A DNA stretch of 64,000 nucleotides from Caryophanales bacterium UBA4682 (lineage in GTDB: Bacteria; Bacillota_I; Bacilli_A; RFN20; CAG-288): the NCBI GenBank assembly GCA_002404995.1, contig DHKY01000002.1:40166-104165 (forward strand), in the 5' to 3' direction. The notes below the pieces were generated by a model that saw nothing but the letters and a program-made list of their open reading frames with translations, was not told the DNA's origin and made no database searches. Positions 36,638 to 48,505 of the stretch are shown here, piece after piece. Position 1 is the first letter of the stretch; every line of letters begins with the position of its first letter. The position numbers and the translations under genes are program-made.

Positions 36638-37657
36638 ATGAAGACTATTCTTGTCACCGGTGGAGCTGGATTCATTGGAGCCCAGACCTGCCTTGAGCTA
36701 TTAAAGAAAGGGTTTGATGTCGTTGTCGTCGATAATCTCGTCAATTCCTGCGAAGAGAGCCTCAAACGTGTCGAGAAACTCGCATCTCGGAAGCTGAAAT
36801 TCTACAATGCGGATCTTCGAGATGAGAAAACATTAGATAAAATCTTCTCTGAAAACAAGATCGACTCCGTCATTCATTTTGCAGCCTTAAAAGCCGTTGG
36901 AGAATCCTGCCTCAAGCCAATCGAGTACTACGATAACAATATCAATGGAACCATTGTCTTATTGAAAGTCATGAGAAGTCACAATGTAAAAAGCATCATC
37001 TTTTCCTCTTCCGCAACAGTCTATGGAACCCCGAAGAAACTGCCGCTTGATGAAAGCTGCGCAGCTGCCTCTTCTCCCTCACCTTATGGAGAGACCAAAG
37101 TCAGGATCGAGCGCAGGCTCACCGATGTCGAAAAGGCCGATCCTTCCTGGAATGTAGTCCTCTTACGTTACTTCAATCCGATTGGCGCCGATCCAAGCGG
37201 AGAAATCGGCGAGAATCCACGTGGCATTCCGAACAACCTCAGGCCTTATAGGGCTGATGTGGCCATCGGAAAGCTTGACCATCTGAATGTCTACGGAAAC
37301 GATTATCCGACCAAAGACGGAACCGGTGTCCGTGACTATATCCACGTTGTCGATTTGGCCTTAGGACACATTGCCGCCATCGAGCATTGCGACAAACCTG
37401 GAATCTACATCTACAACCTCGGAACCGGAATCGGATATTCTGTTCTGGAAATGGTCCATGCTTTTGAAAAAGCATGCGGAAAGAAGATTCCGTATGTCAT
37501 CACTGCCCGCCGTCCTGGCGATATCGCAACCTGCTATGCTTCGGCTGAGAAAGCAAAGAAGGAACTAGGATGGGAAGCGAAATATAATCTGGAAGACAGG
37601 TGCCGGGATGATTGGAACTGGATGACAAAGAATCCAGACGGATACCAGAGCAAATAA
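36638..37657 (+). CDS. galE: UDP-glucose 4-epimerase
   Basis: 339 residues. NAD-binding GGAGFIGAQT at the N-terminus, FSSSATVYG (catalytic Ser/Thr), Tyr-x3-Lys in SPYGETK near residue 148, and NPIGADPSG. The segment GIPNNL-(AGG)-PY-(AGG) (37241-37252) equals the family's IPNNLMPY with AGG as Met, while the conserved Arg of GTGVRDYIHVVDLA is CGT. Own promoter probable (TATACT 36605-36610) with SD AAAGGAG. Completes the Leloir pathway with galK and galT. Confidence 0.96.
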   Translation: MKTILVTGGAGFIGAQTCLELLKKGFDVVVVDNLVNSCEESLKRVEKLASRKLKFYNADLRDEKTLDKIFSENKIDSVIHFAALKAVGESCLKPIEYYDNNINGTIVLLKVMRSHNVKSIIFSSSATVYGTPKKLPLDESCAAASSPSPYGETKVRIERRLTDVEKADPSWNVVLLRYFNPIGADPSGEIGENPRGIPNNLRPYRADVAIGKLDHLNVYGNDYPTKDGTGVRDYIHVVDLALGHIAAIEHCDKPGIYIYNLGTGIGYSVLEMVHAFEKACGKKIPYVITARRPGDIATCYASAEKAKKELGWEAKYNLEDRCRDDWNWMTKNPDGYQSK

Positions 37658-37661
37658 CAGA

Positions 37662-37707
37662 TTGACTAAAGCCTCTTGCACCTTATAATAGTGGCAAGAG
37701 GTTTTTT
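37662..37707 (+). promoter_or_regulatory. Overlapping galE terminator, nucleotidyltransferase promoter and SD
   Basis: TTGACT (37662-37667), 16 bases, TATAAT (37684-37689) form a promoter. The -10 lies in the loop of an inverted repeat CCTCTTGC (37672-37679) / GCAAGAGG (37694-37701) followed by TTTTTT, which is an intrinsic terminator for galE. The AGAGG of the right arm is also the SD of the next gene (ATG 37712). Confidence 0.75.
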
Positions 37708-37711
37708 ATTT

Positions 37712-38566
37712 ATGAAAACAACATTGATTGTCAGGGCTGCTGGAAGGGGCTCCCGTTTTGGGGGACTGAAACAAGCAGCCGCTATTACAGATGATGGAAG
37801 AGGAATCCTGGACTTCTCCTGCTACGATGCAAAAAAAGCGGGATTCGATGACGTCGTCTTCATTCTCCGTGAAGGAATCGAAGAAGAATTCAAGGAACGG
37901 ATCGGTAACCGGATCAGTCAGACAAGGCCAGTGACGTACGTAATCCAAAGCAGGAAAGATAAACCTGCTGAAAGAAAGAAGCCACTTGGAACAGGGCAAG
38001 CCATCCTCAGCTGCAAGAATATAGTCAAGAATCCTTTCTGTATTATCAACTCGGATGACTACTATGGACAGCACGCCTTCAAGCAAATCCATGATCATCT
38101 GGCACATGCCAAAGATGGAGAATACGCAAGGGTAGCCTATCGCTTAGACAAGACCTTAAGCGATAACGGAACCGTCAATCGTGGTGTCTGCACCATCAAG
38201 AACGGATACCTGGAAAAGACAATCGAGACTCTGGATATCGATAAAGACGGCAATGGTATCGCCTTAGGGAAAAAGGTTGTTCTTGCTCTGAATACCCCAG
38301 TCAGCAGGAATCTATGGGGATTGACTCCGGATATTTTCAATTATCTTGAAAAAGGATACGAATCCTTCCTGAAAAACGCAGATCTCAGGAAAGACGAATA
38401 CCTGATCCAGGATGGCATCAATGATGGAATCCAATCCGGAGCGACAGTCCGTGTCTACTACAATGAAGACCGTTGGTACGGAAGGACCTACAAAGAAGAC
38501 CTTCCTGTTGTCCATAATGCAATCGAAGAACTGATTCAAAAAGGCATCTATCCAAAAGACAAATAG
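37712..38566 (+). CDS. Sugar-phosphate nucleotidyltransferase-like protein
   Basis: 284 residues of the NTP_transferase superfamily. N-terminal RAAGRGSRFGGLKQ is the nucleotide-binding signature, FCIINSDDYYG is the metal-binding motif near residue 110, and CTIKNGYLEKTIE and RNLWGLTPDIFNYLE follow the fold. ATG 37712 is preferred over the longer frame because it aligns with the family start and follows AGAGG. It probably makes an NDP-sugar for surface glycans; the nucleotide and sugar are not evident. Confidence 0.8.
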   Translation: MKTTLIVRAAGRGSRFGGLKQAAAITDDGRGILDFSCYDAKKAGFDDVVFILREGIEEEFKERIGNRISQTRPVTYVIQSRKDKPAERKKPLGTGQAILSCKNIVKNPFCIINSDDYYGQHAFKQIHDHLAHAKDGEYARVAYRLDKTLSDNGTVNRGVCTIKNGYLEKTIETLDIDKDGNGIALGKKVVLALNTPVSRNLWGLTPDIFNYLEKGYESFLKNADLRKDEYLIQDGINDGIQSGATVRVYYNEDRWYGRTYKEDLPVVHNAIEELIQKGIYPKDK

Positions 38567-38596
38567 AGAGAGGCGGTAAAACCGCCTCTCTTTTTT
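38567..38596 (+). terminator. Terminator after the nucleotidyltransferase gene
   Basis: AGAGAGGCGG / CCGCCTCTCT stem with a 5-base loop followed by TTTTTT. Confidence 0.9.
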
Positions 38597-38748
38597 ATTG
38601 CAAGATTGGTTATTCTAAAACACATCGTTTATTAAAAAACATTCACTATCTATTTACAGAAATATAAATTTTTTATTCTATATAAAATCATGCATCGATT
38701 TGGTTTTTTATTCCGTTTACGATAAAATATCGTCAAAGGAAACAAAGG

Positions 38749-39906
38749 ATGAATAATAACGAATTACCAGAGAAAAGAACCGATGTTGTCCAAGCGAAAA
38801 GCCAGAAGGACGCTCCGAAAATCATCGACGTAAAACCAGAAGATATCCAGATTGTCGATAATGACAGGGAAAGGTCCTTCAAAGAATACCAGGACAACCA
38901 CATCAAGTCAAAGAAAGAAAGAAGAAGCCGCTGGATTCTGATTTTACTGACCTTGATGGGTTATCTTGTCGGTGTCGGTCTGTTTGCTTCGATTACACGG
39001 AACATCTATGAACTCAACCCTATCGCAGGTTATTGCGTCGGTGGATTACTGACTGTCTTCTACACGATTCTTTTTATCCTGATTCTCAGGGATATCTATA
39101 GCAAGCATTCCTTTGATTTGGACTTCCATTCGAAGCCGGATTCCAAAAATTCTGAGCACAGAAACAATCGAGTCCGATGGGAAAGGGCAGAAAACATCGT
39201 CAACCAAAATGGTGCTATCCATAATCTCTATACAAAGAAAAAAGATAACAACCAGGCATTGGATGAAATCGAAAAGGCCGTCCTGAAATATGGCAAGAGA
39301 ATCCCATCCTATAAGTCTGCAGACTCCAAGACACTGGCAGAAAATCTCTCCATCAGGAGGAGAAAGAATGGAGTCATCTATAAGAAAGCAAAGGCAATCA
39401 TCTGGAAAAAAGCAATTCTCTGCGGAAGCCTGACAGCTGTCACACCGGATACCTTAGCCGATGCCGGCATCATCGTCATCAAGAACAGGGAAAGGATCAA
39501 AGATATCATCTGGCTCTACGGTTTCCGTCCGAGCGATGGAGAGAGGAACCGAATCAGGGTCAAGGTCATCACCAGCGCATGTGTCGGGCTCGGACTCAGC
39601 TCGAGGCCCCGAGGTGCTTCCTTGGCTTCCAAAATTTTCAAGAAAGATTCCAGTTCAGCTAGGGTGCAAAGGCTAGGTTCTGTCATTGACAGGGGTGCTC
39701 AGTTCATTGGAAACGGAGCGAGGACCTACCTTCTCGGCCGTTATACCATCCGAGCAAGGATCAGCGAATACAGAAGGCAGGATATTTTCCGCAAGCAGAT
39801 GGCTGACATCGACGAAAGGTATCTTGAACCATGCGATAGGAAAGAGCTCTCCAATCAAATCAAGGTCCAAGTCAAAGAATATAAGAACGAGAAAGAAAAA
39901 GCCTAA
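38749..39906 (+). CDS. DUF697-family membrane protein
   Basis: 385 residues. Charged N-terminus of about 60 residues, two membrane helices (about 62-85 and 92-115), then a long soluble part with the DUF697-like section AILCGSLTAVTPDTLADAGIIVIKN, RIKDIIWLYGF and ITSACVGLGLSSRPRGA, and a basic C-terminus. Function unknown; DUF697 proteins are often next to stress or GTPase genes, which is not so here. SD AAAGGATG precedes the ATG. Confidence 0.65.
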   Translation: MNNNELPEKRTDVVQAKSQKDAPKIIDVKPEDIQIVDNDRERSFKEYQDNHIKSKKERRSRWILILLTLMGYLVGVGLFASITRNIYELNPIAGYCVGGLLTVFYTILFILILRDIYSKHSFDLDFHSKPDSKNSEHRNNRVRWERAENIVNQNGAIHNLYTKKKDNNQALDEIEKAVLKYGKRIPSYKSADSKTLAENLSIRRRKNGVIYKKAKAIIWKKAILCGSLTAVTPDTLADAGIIVIKNRERIKDIIWLYGFRPSDGERNRIRVKVITSACVGLGLSSRPRGASLASKIFKKDSSSARVQRLGSVIDRGAQFIGNGARTYLLGRYTIRARISEYRRQDIFRKQMADIDERYLEPCDRKELSNQIKVQVKEYKNEKEKA

Positions 39907-39952
39907 GCTGATATTTCTCTGCACTCTAACAAGTTGCTTTATAAATAAACAA

Positions 39953-39996
39953 ATTGAAAAAGGCAGAGTCCGCTTTTACGGGCTCTGCCTTTTTTA
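39953..39996. terminator. Bidirectional terminator between the DUF697 gene and csoR
   Basis: AAAAAGGCAGAG with CTCTGCCTTTTTT, extended by CCG/CGG, in the gap between convergent genes. Confidence 0.9.
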
Positions 39997-40260
39997 AAGT
40001 TCTGACATTCTTTTCAGAACGTCATCGATTTCCTTCAGTTTCTGCTCTTTTTCTTCTTCTGTCTCTGCATGCCTGACGCAGTGGCTCAGATGAGCAGAAA
40101 TGATTTCCTGATTGACGCGTTTCAGAAGAGAGATGGTTGCAAGAAGCTGGTTGGATACATCGATGCAATAGCTATCGTTATGTATCCTCTTTTCGATGCC
40201 ATCCCTTTGTCCTTTGGCGATGGAAAGCTGACGGGAAATTTTCTTTTTATCCGCCTGCAT
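39994..40260 (-). CDS. csoR: CsoR-family copper-sensing repressor
   Basis: 88 residues from ATG 40260, one base after the copZ stop. All-helical DUF156 protein: KKKISRQLSIAKGQRDGIEK, then the metal site Cys in DSYCIDV, His and Cys in SAHLSHCV, the Cys-His-Cys set of CsoR. It represses the copper operon when no Cu(I) is bound; a palindromic operator lies before copA. Longer upstream frame overlaps copZ and is not used. Confidence 0.9.
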   Translation of the reverse strand: MQADKKKISRQLSIAKGQRDGIEKRIHNDSYCIDVSNQLLATISLLKRVNQEIISAHLSHCVRHAETEEEKEQKLKEIDDVLKRMSEL

Positions 40261-40261
40261 C

Positions 40262-40486
40262 TTACTTCTTGATTGATTCGAACTTGAATCCTGCTTTTTC
40301 AATGGCAGCTTTGGCATCTTCCTCGGAAATACCGTCAGCAGAAAGAACAACCGCTTCTTTCTTACTATGATCGGCCTTTGCGGAAGTAACGCCTGGAATC
40401 TTCTTCAGCTGCTCTTCGACTTCGTGCTCGCATCCGCAGCATTTCCTTCCCGTAACTGCAATCACCTGTTTGACTTCCTGACTCAT
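40262..40486 (-). CDS. copZ: Copper chaperone, HMA domain
   Basis: 74 residues, one HMA domain. The metal site is G-(AGG)-KCCGC; with AGG as Met it becomes GMKCCGC, the standard GMxCxxC (AGG at 40445-40447). It carries Cu(I) to CopA. SD TAGGAGG before ATG 40486. Between copA and csoR. Confidence 0.93.
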   Translation of the reverse strand: MSQEVKQVIAVTGRKCCGCEHEVEEQLKKIPGVTSAKADHSKKEAVVLSADGISEEDAKAAIEKAGFKFESIKK

Positions 40487-40498
40487 TTTACTTTCCTC

Positions 40499-43099
40499 CT
40501 ATTTTTGAATCATCTCTGGTGTATAACCGGCTTCCTTTACTGCATCGAGCAGCTTAGAATCCGGAACATCCTTGGTTAAATCGAATCCTGCCACCTTAGT
40601 TGCTAAGTCGACATGGACATTACAGACACCATCAAGCGAGGCTAAGGTCTCTGTGATTTTATTCACGCAATGGCTGCACATCCTATCCGGAACCTTCCTC
40701 TCCTTGTGAGACAAGGTTTTTTCTTTCTCATCCAGTTTTTTCCTATTCAGAGATGGAGGAAGAGGAAGCCTCTGCTTTTTCTTTCCGTCTTTCTCAAGCG
40801 AGACAAGGTTCAAACGCAGCGCATTCCTGCAAACCGTGAAGCTCGACAAGGCCCTAGCGACGGCACCCATCCACGGGCGAAGCTTGGCAAGTCCGACTGC
40901 TGAGAAGACACCGGAGGCAAGCGGAATCCTGATAATATTATAGATAAAGGCCCAGAAAAGATTTTCTTTGATGTTCCTACGGGTTTTGTTTGAAATCTTG
41001 ATTGCTTTCACAACATCCCTGAGGGAAGACTTCCTTAAGACAACATCCGAAGATTCCCTGGCGATATCGCTTCCGGACTTCACAGCTAAGGAGACATCGG
41101 CAGCCGCTAAGGCAGGGGCATCATTGATTCCGTCTCCGATCCTAGCAACCCTTCCCTGTTTCTTCAGGCTCTCGATCACACGATGCTTATCCTGGGGAAG
41201 CCTTTCCGCAAAGTAATAATCGATGCCGACTTCCTCTGCGACTTGTTTGGCTGCCTTTTCGTTATCTCCGGTAAGCCTAAGCGGAGTGATTCCCCTGTGT
41301 TTCAGCTTGCCGATTGCTTCTTTGGCTTCTTCCTTTATGGCATCGGAGATACCGATAAGTCCAATCCTCTTACCATCATAGGAGAAACAAAGAATCGTCC
41401 TTCCTTTCGAAGAAAGACGCTCGGCTTCTTTCTTCCTCTTTTCATCCCTGTATCCTTCTTCCAGCCTTGCCTTCCTGCTTAAGCCAAGGATTTCCTTTCC
41501 ATCGAGATTTCCTTTTACTCCCTTTCCAGGCAAAGTAGCAAAATCAGAGACCTCTTTCCTCGGAATCTCCTTCTCCTCACCATAGAGAACTACCGGCTTA
41601 GAAAGAGGATGCGAGCTCTTCTTCTCTAAGGAACAGGCAAGAAGAAGGAAATCCGCTTCCTTGATATTCTCAGCAAGAACGACTTCCTTCACTGCTGGCT
41701 TTCCCTTTGTAATCGTACCGGTCTTATCAAAGAGGGCAAATTTGATCTGACCCGTGGATTCCCTGGCAACCGCTGTCTTGAAAAGAATACCATTCCGGGC
41801 AGCTCGTCCGTTACCAGCCCTGATTGCAACCGGAGTCGCTAAGCCAAGAGCACAAGGACAAGAAATGACAAGAACCGAAATAGCACGTTCCAACGAATAG
41901 GAGAGCAACGTGACCTGACCAGAGAAGTTCGCCTCCACAAAGTCTTTTCCGAAAATCATCCATCCTGCAAAGACAAGAAGGGCAATAAGAATAACCACCG
42001 GAACAAAGACGGCAGAAACCTTATCAGCCATTCTGGAGAGTTTTGTCTTCGTACCGCTAGCCTGTTCGACCCTGTCTACAATCTGATGCAGAGTTGTTTC
42101 CTTTCCGACCTTGGTGGCTTTACAGGTCAACGTTCCGTTCTGATTGATCGTAGCACAGGAAACACTGCTTCCGATACCTTTGTCGACCGGAAGGGATTCT
42201 CCGGTCAGATAGGATTCATCCACCGATGACACACCATCAAGAACTACACCATCGACCGGGAACGTCTCGCCTGGACGGACTAAGAAGATATCTCCCGTCT
42301 TGACTTCGTCACTATCGACAATCTTCTCTTTTCCGTCGATAAGGAGGCAAGCCTTCTTCGGAGCCATTTTCAACAAAGAGCGGATAGCACTGGTCGTCTT
42401 TCCTTTGGAATACGATTCCAGGAATTTGCCAATTGTAATCAAGGCAGGCACCCTGCCCGATGTCTCAAAACTAAGGTTCCTGCTCAATCTCATCAGCCGC
42501 CTGGAATTAAAGCTGTTCCCCTGGACCGATCCAAGCCTGAGAAAGTAGATAATCAAAGAATATAGAAAAGCGACACCGGATCCGACGGAAACAAGGGTAT
42601 CCCTGTTCGGTCCGCCATGAAAGAGAGATTTGATTCCGGAAATATAGAACTCCTTATTGATAATCCTGATAATAAGGGCTAAACACCTCTCCGTGAAACC
42701 GATGAGCAATGGACTCTCGCCAAAGGCACCAAGAGGCCAGACCACATGGTTATAGTCCCTGTTGAACCTATAGGCCCTGCTGATGTAAAACAAAGGAATC
42801 AGCAGGATAAAAGAGAAAACCATCCGATAGAAAAGATGATTGGTCTCTTGATCCTCGTTTTTTTCCTCGCGGGTTGCCTTCCCTGAATTTTCTAAGGAAG
42901 CTCCATAGCCAGCACCCGACACCGCTTTGGTAATCTTATCGGGACTGCAAGGAGACTCATACGTCACCATCCTTGAGTTGGTCCTCAGATTCACATCCGC
43001 TTCTTTCACGCCTTTTACTTTGTTGACTGCCTTCTGGATATGGCTGGCACAGGAAGAGCAGGTCCTTCCAGTAATCAAATACTTTTCTTTCTTTTCCAT
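40499..43099 (-). CDS. copA: Copper-exporting P1B-type ATPase with HMA domains at both ends
   Basis: 866 residues from ATG 43099 (SD AAAGGATG; the 50-residue longer frame would include the operator). N-terminal HMA G-(M)-TCSSC, transport helix motif [11 protein letters not shown], phosphorylation motif [17 protein letters not shown]-(M)-LTGDN and VA-(M)[11 protein letters not shown], where M marks AGG codons. After the last helices a second HMA (M-MCSHC, residues about 800-866) closes the protein; CopA normally has HMAs only at the N-terminus. Exports Cu(I). Confidence 0.95.
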   Translation of the reverse strand: MEKKEKYLITGRTCSSCASHIQKAVNKVKGVKEADVNLRTNSRMVTYESPCSPDKITKAVSGAGYGASLENSGKATREEKNEDQETNHLFYRMVFSFILLIPLFYISRAYRFNRDYNHVVWPLGAFGESPLLIGFTERCLALIIRIINKEFYISGIKSLFHGGPNRDTLVSVGSGVAFLYSLIIYFLRLGSVQGNSFNSRRLMRLSRNLSFETSGRVPALITIGKFLESYSKGKTTSAIRSLLKMAPKKACLLIDGKEKIVDSDEVKTGDIFLVRPGETFPVDGVVLDGVSSVDESYLTGESLPVDKGIGSSVSCATINQNGTLTCKATKVGKETTLHQIVDRVEQASGTKTKLSRMADKVSAVFVPVVILIALLVFAGWMIFGKDFVEANFSGQVTLLSYSLERAISVLVISCPCALGLATPVAIRAGNGRAARNGILFKTAVARESTGQIKFALFDKTGTITKGKPAVKEVVLAENIKEADFLLLACSLEKKSSHPLSKPVVLYGEEKEIPRKEVSDFATLPGKGVKGNLDGKEILGLSRKARLEEGYRDEKRKKEAERLSSKGRTILCFSYDGKRIGLIGISDAIKEEAKEAIGKLKHRGITPLRLTGDNEKAAKQVAEEVGIDYYFAERLPQDKHRVIESLKKQGRVARIGDGINDAPALAAADVSLAVKSGSDIARESSDVVLRKSSLRDVVKAIKISNKTRRNIKENLFWAFIYNIIRIPLASGVFSAVGLAKLRPWMGAVARALSSFTVCRNALRLNLVSLEKDGKKKQRLPLPPSLNRKKLDEKEKTLSHKERKVPDRMCSHCVNKITETLASLDGVCNVHVDLATKVAGFDLTKDVPDSKLLDAVKEAGYTPEMIQK

Positions 43100-43119
43100 C
43101 GAAAGACATCCTTTCTTAA

Positions 43120-43136
43120 ATACCCCATGGGGGTAT
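43120..43136. promoter_or_regulatory. CsoR operator before copA
   Basis: ATACCCCATGGGGGTAT, a G/C-tract palindrome of the type bound by CsoR, 20 bases upstream of the copA start and just downstream of an AT-rich -10-like sequence. Confidence 0.85.
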
Positions 43137-43247
43137 CTTTGCAATACTATATTCCTTTTCTTTTGAAAAAGAAACAAAAACGATAACGTTGTTGCTCTCC
43201 TTGTTTCTAAAAGGGAGAAAATGTAGAATAGCAGAGCAAATAAAAAC

Positions 43248-44708
43248 ATGGCTTATAGCATTAGCAATCAGGTTGAACTCCAAAAACAGAAAAGAAATAA
43301 GGATATCCTTATCACCATTCTTTTTTATCTAACTACTCTCCTTCTTCCTTCTCTTGTCATAGGAAAAATCTCCGCTTCGGAAGACAATCCAATCAGCATC
43401 TTCCGTGGAATCACTTTCAACCCAGCAGAATCCCCGTCAGTCCCTATCTTCATTCTGACAGTCCTGATCAGGTCTCTCCTTCTGTTCTTTCTCTTTTATC
43501 TAAGGAGAGACACAAAACGGATACCTAAACTTGGAATCATCGTCTTCTCTCTCTTCGTCGCCTACCGGCTTGTATCCCTCTTCTATTTTCCTTATGGAAA
43601 ACTCGATTTCGTTGTCCATCCTAAGAACGGAGCCGACGATATCTCCTTGCTCTTCCCCGGCTTCTCCGTTTATGACCGCATCGCTGAATTCATCTATGAA
43701 GGACTCTTTGCCCTCTACTTCCTCTTTGTCTTTAGCTACGCAAGAGAACTGCCCACCTTTGCTGAGAAAATCCTTGTTCTCATTCTGAAGGCATTCATTG
43801 CTCTCGGAGTCAGGGTAGTCCTCTATTCGGTTGCATTTGAACGTCCACAGATTATTGAATCAATAAAACGAATTATCCACGCAGACTTCAGCTTTTTCAC
43901 AGATGTACACTCCTTTACATCACATAAAAATGTTGCTGGCTTTTTCATCCTTGTCTGTGCTTTTTCCTGCTTAATCCTCTTCGGAAGAAGACCAAGCTAC
44001 ATTTATAGGATCATCTACTTCATCATGGTTCCTTACATGATCATTCTTCAATCAAGAACATCGCTTCTCCTCCTATTAGTCTGCGGATTCCTCTATGGAC
44101 TTCTCTATCCGTTCTTCAACTTCAAGAAAAACAAGGGATATTCCGTTGCACTGATAATCCTCACTGCTTTGATCTTGATAGTCCTAGTCTCGACCTACAT
44201 CATCAAGGCAGATAAGATCAATCCAAGGATCAAAGCATTCTTTGAAAAAGGAACCGTCGGAAGCCGCTTCACATTAATCACCACGTCCTTAGACCTCTTC
44301 CATCAACGAGAGATTTATCTTCTGACCGGACTTGGAAAACGTCCGTTCGCTTACTTGATTGATGCCTACCGGAACGCAATCGCCTTAATTGATTATGTCT
44401 ACTGTACCAGCCATAACGCATTCTTAGACATTTTCTTCAGGCAGGGTGCCTTCTCCCTTCTCTTAACCATTATTCTTTCTATCTTTCTTCTTGTACTCTG
44501 CTTCAAAATCAGCAAACAGGATAAATGGCTGTCCGTTACTAGGATCCTTATTTACCTCGGATGTATCATCTATTCCACAAGGGAGCCAAGAGGCCTCTTC
44601 CTCAGGGAAGGAAACTGCATCTTCTTCATCTTCCTCAGCCTTCTTCCGATTCTATTCTTATCCGACCTGACTCACAGAAAAAAGAAAATCCTTACAGAGA
44701 ATCTGTAA
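43248..44708 (+). CDS. O-antigen ligase/polymerase-like membrane protein
   Basis: 486 residues with about 11-12 hydrophobic helices. A large loop between the later helices contains the O-antigen-ligase type segment [13 protein letters not shown]...[11 protein letters not shown]...[13 protein letters not shown], and an earlier SHKNVAGFF. Known members join or polymerise surface glycans at the outer face of the membrane. It is alone here, divergent from the copper operon. No clear SD at ATG 43248. Confidence 0.7.
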   Translation: MAYSISNQVELQKQKRNKDILITILFYLTTLLLPSLVIGKISASEDNPISIFRGITFNPAESPSVPIFILTVLIRSLLLFFLFYLRRDTKRIPKLGIIVFSLFVAYRLVSLFYFPYGKLDFVVHPKNGADDISLLFPGFSVYDRIAEFIYEGLFALYFLFVFSYARELPTFAEKILVLILKAFIALGVRVVLYSVAFERPQIIESIKRIIHADFSFFTDVHSFTSHKNVAGFFILVCAFSCLILFGRRPSYIYRIIYFIMVPYMIILQSRTSLLLLLVCGFLYGLLYPFFNFKKNKGYSVALIILTALILIVLVSTYIIKADKINPRIKAFFEKGTVGSRFTLITTSLDLFHQREIYLLTGLGKRPFAYLIDAYRNAIALIDYVYCTSHNAFLDIFFRQGAFSLLLTIILSIFLLVLCFKISKQDKWLSVTRILIYLGCIIYSTREPRGLFLREGNCIFFIFLSLLPILFLSDLTHRKKKILTENL

Positions 44709-44711
44709 TCC

Positions 44712-44740
44712 GAGCCGCCTCTCAAAGGGGCGGCTTTTTA
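44712..44740 (+). terminator. Terminator of the O-antigen-ligase-like gene
   Basis: GAGCCGCC / GGCGGCTT stem followed by TTTT. Confidence 0.85.
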
Positions 44741-44750
44741 AAAGCATCAA

Positions 44751-44786
44751 AAAAGCTGTCCCTGAGGAAGGAACAGCTTTTTCTCT
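44751..44786 (-). terminator. Terminator of enolase
   Basis: AAAAAAGCTGT...ACAGCTTTTT stem with GGAAC-type extension; on the minus strand the T-run follows the stem. Confidence 0.8.
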
Positions 44787-44800
44787 AAAAAGGGAGAGAA

Positions 44801-46519
<1,719 letters not shown>

Positions 46520-48505
46520 TTATTTCGCCAGTGTTGCCTTCAGTTCAAAAATCTGGTCACGGAGTAAAGCAGCCTGATCGAAGTCCAATGCTTTAGCCGC
46601 TTTGTTCCTCTCCGTCGTCAGTCTGCGAATCATCCTCTCCGTCTGTTTTGCCGTCAGCTTTCCGCCCTCAAATCCCTTTTCATGCTTCTTGCCGACAATA
46701 TGGATCGGTTCCTCAATCGGTTTGATGATGGTCTTAGGAACCCTGTTATGTTCCTTATTGTACGTTTCCTGAATCGAGCGCCGTCTCTTTGTTTCCTTGA
46801 TCGTCTCTGCCCTTGCATCCGAAATCTTGTCACAATACCTGATGACTTTTCCATTTGCATTACGGGCAGCACGTCCCGCAATCTGAGTCAAAGCACGTGC
46901 AGAACGAAGGAATCCTTCCCGGTCCGCATCCAGAATAGCTATCAGAGAGACCTCCGGAATATCAAGACCCTCACGCAGAAGGTTGATACCAATTAGAACA
47001 TCGTAAATACCTTTTCGGAGCTTATAGATGATTTCTGTTCGTTCCCTTGTCAGGATCTCATGCTGAAGATAAGCGACTTTAAAGTTTCTGGATTCCAGGA
47101 ATTCAGCAAGATTCTCGGCATCCTTCACTGTCAAAGTAATCACCAGGACACGCTCATTTTTCTTGATACGTTCCTCGATTTCCTTCCTGACATCATAAAC
47201 AGGATTGTTCTCATTCGAACGGACTTCGATAATCGGATCCAGAAGTCCGGTCGGGCGGATAATCTGCTCCACGGCATGATGTCCGGCCTGTTCAAGTTCA
47301 TAGTCTCCTGGAGTTGCTGAGGTACAGATGACATTCGTAATCTTCTTTTCGAATTCATCGAACTTCAGCGGACGATTGTCCAAAGCCGAGGGAAGACGGA
47401 ATCCGTATTCAACCAAAGTCTGCTTCCGGCTCCGGTCTCCGTTGTACCTTGCCCCGACCTGAGGAATAGTCACATGGCTCTCATCAATGAACCTCAGGAA
47501 ATCCTGGGGAAAATAATCGAACAAGGTATAAGGAGTCTCCCCCTCTTTTCGTCCATCGAAATGACGGGCATAGTTCTCAATGCCTGCACACCTTCCGAAT
47601 TCGCTTAGATAATCGAGGTCATGTTCCGTTCTCTGCTTGAGACGTTCGGCTTCCAAAAGCTTTCCTTGGTCTTCAAAGAATTTCAGACGCTCATTGAGTT
47701 CTTCCCGGATTGTCTTGCAGGCACGACTGATTCTTTCCTTTCCGGAAGCATGTTCGCTAGCTGGGAAGAAAGGATAGTACTCCAGTGTCTGGACAACCTC
47801 TCCAGTCGTCGGCTGGATCTGATCGATTTCACTGATTTCATCAAAATCCGAAAAGACACGGATAATGTATTTATCTCCGCTCGGGGGATAAATGTCCCTG
47901 ACATCGCCGCGGATCCGGAAACAGCCCGGATCAAGGCTCCTATCATTGCGCTTATACTGTGCGGCAATCAGCTTCTGACCGATTTCCTTTGCATTGAAAG
48001 GCTCTCCGACATGCAAGGTGAAAGCAAGGTCCCGGTATTCATCCGGATCACTAAGGCCATAAATACTGGCAACCGAACAGACCACGATCGTATCTTTCCG
48101 CTCCAAAAGAGAATTGACAGCAGAGGCACGCCTCCTTTCGATTTCCTGGTTCCTGACAACCTGTTTATCGATAAAAGTATCCGTTTTCGGAATATAGGCT
48201 TCCGGCTGATAGAAATCAAAGTTTGAAATAAAATACTCCACCCGGTTATGCGGAAAGAGTTCTTTGAATTCACCATAAAGCTGGGCAGCCAAAGTCTTAT
48301 TGTGGACAAGGACCCTTGTCGTCCGCTGACAGGCTTGGATGATATTAGCCATAGTGAAAGTCTTGCCTGTGCCAGTGGCACCCTGAAGGACCTGCCATCT
48401 TTTGTTTCCCTTAACGCCTTCCACTAGTTCCTTGATTGCCTCTGGCTGGTCACCAGTTGGCTGATAAGGAGAAATCAGTTCGAAACGATGTTCTGGATCA
48501 GTCAT
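46520..48505 (-). CDS. uvrB: Excinuclease ABC subunit B
   Basis: 661 residues, full length. DNA-damage loading helicase-like subunit of nucleotide excision repair. Walker A GATGTGKTFT, beta-hairpin region EYFISNFDFYQPEAYIP, LVEYGFRLPSALDNRPL, GINLLREGLDIPEVSLIAILDADREGFLRS, GRAARN, and a C-terminal UvrB/UvrC domain. The segment GKVI-(AGG)-YCDKISDA-(AGG)-AETIKETKRRR equals the family's VIMYADKITDSM with AGG as Met. SD AGGAGG precedes the ATG. Overlaps the S41 protease gene by 8 bases. Confidence 0.98.
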   Translation of the reverse strand: MTDPEHRFELISPYQPTGDQPEAIKELVEGVKGNKRWQVLQGATGTGKTFTMANIIQACQRTTRVLVHNKTLAAQLYGEFKELFPHNRVEYFISNFDFYQPEAYIPKTDTFIDKQVVRNQEIERRRASAVNSLLERKDTIVVCSVASIYGLSDPDEYRDLAFTLHVGEPFNAKEIGQKLIAAQYKRNDRSLDPGCFRIRGDVRDIYPPSGDKYIIRVFSDFDEISEIDQIQPTTGEVVQTLEYYPFFPASEHASGKERISRACKTIREELNERLKFFEDQGKLLEAERLKQRTEHDLDYLSEFGRCAGIENYARHFDGRKEGETPYTLFDYFPQDFLRFIDESHVTIPQVGARYNGDRSRKQTLVEYGFRLPSALDNRPLKFDEFEKKITNVICTSATPGDYELEQAGHHAVEQIIRPTGLLDPIIEVRSNENNPVYDVRKEIEERIKKNERVLVITLTVKDAENLAEFLESRNFKVAYLQHEILTRERTEIIYKLRKGIYDVLIGINLLREGLDIPEVSLIAILDADREGFLRSARALTQIAGRAARNANGKVIRYCDKISDARAETIKETKRRRSIQETYNKEHNRVPKTIIKPIEEPIHIVGKKHEKGFEGGKLTAKQTERMIRRLTTERNKAAKALDFDQAALLRDQIFELKATLAK

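Noticed and set aside
40445..40447. AGG at Met sites as sequencing error or chance substitution
   Set aside because: The same replacement recurs in more than ten unrelated conserved genes while CGN/AGA keep the Arg sites.
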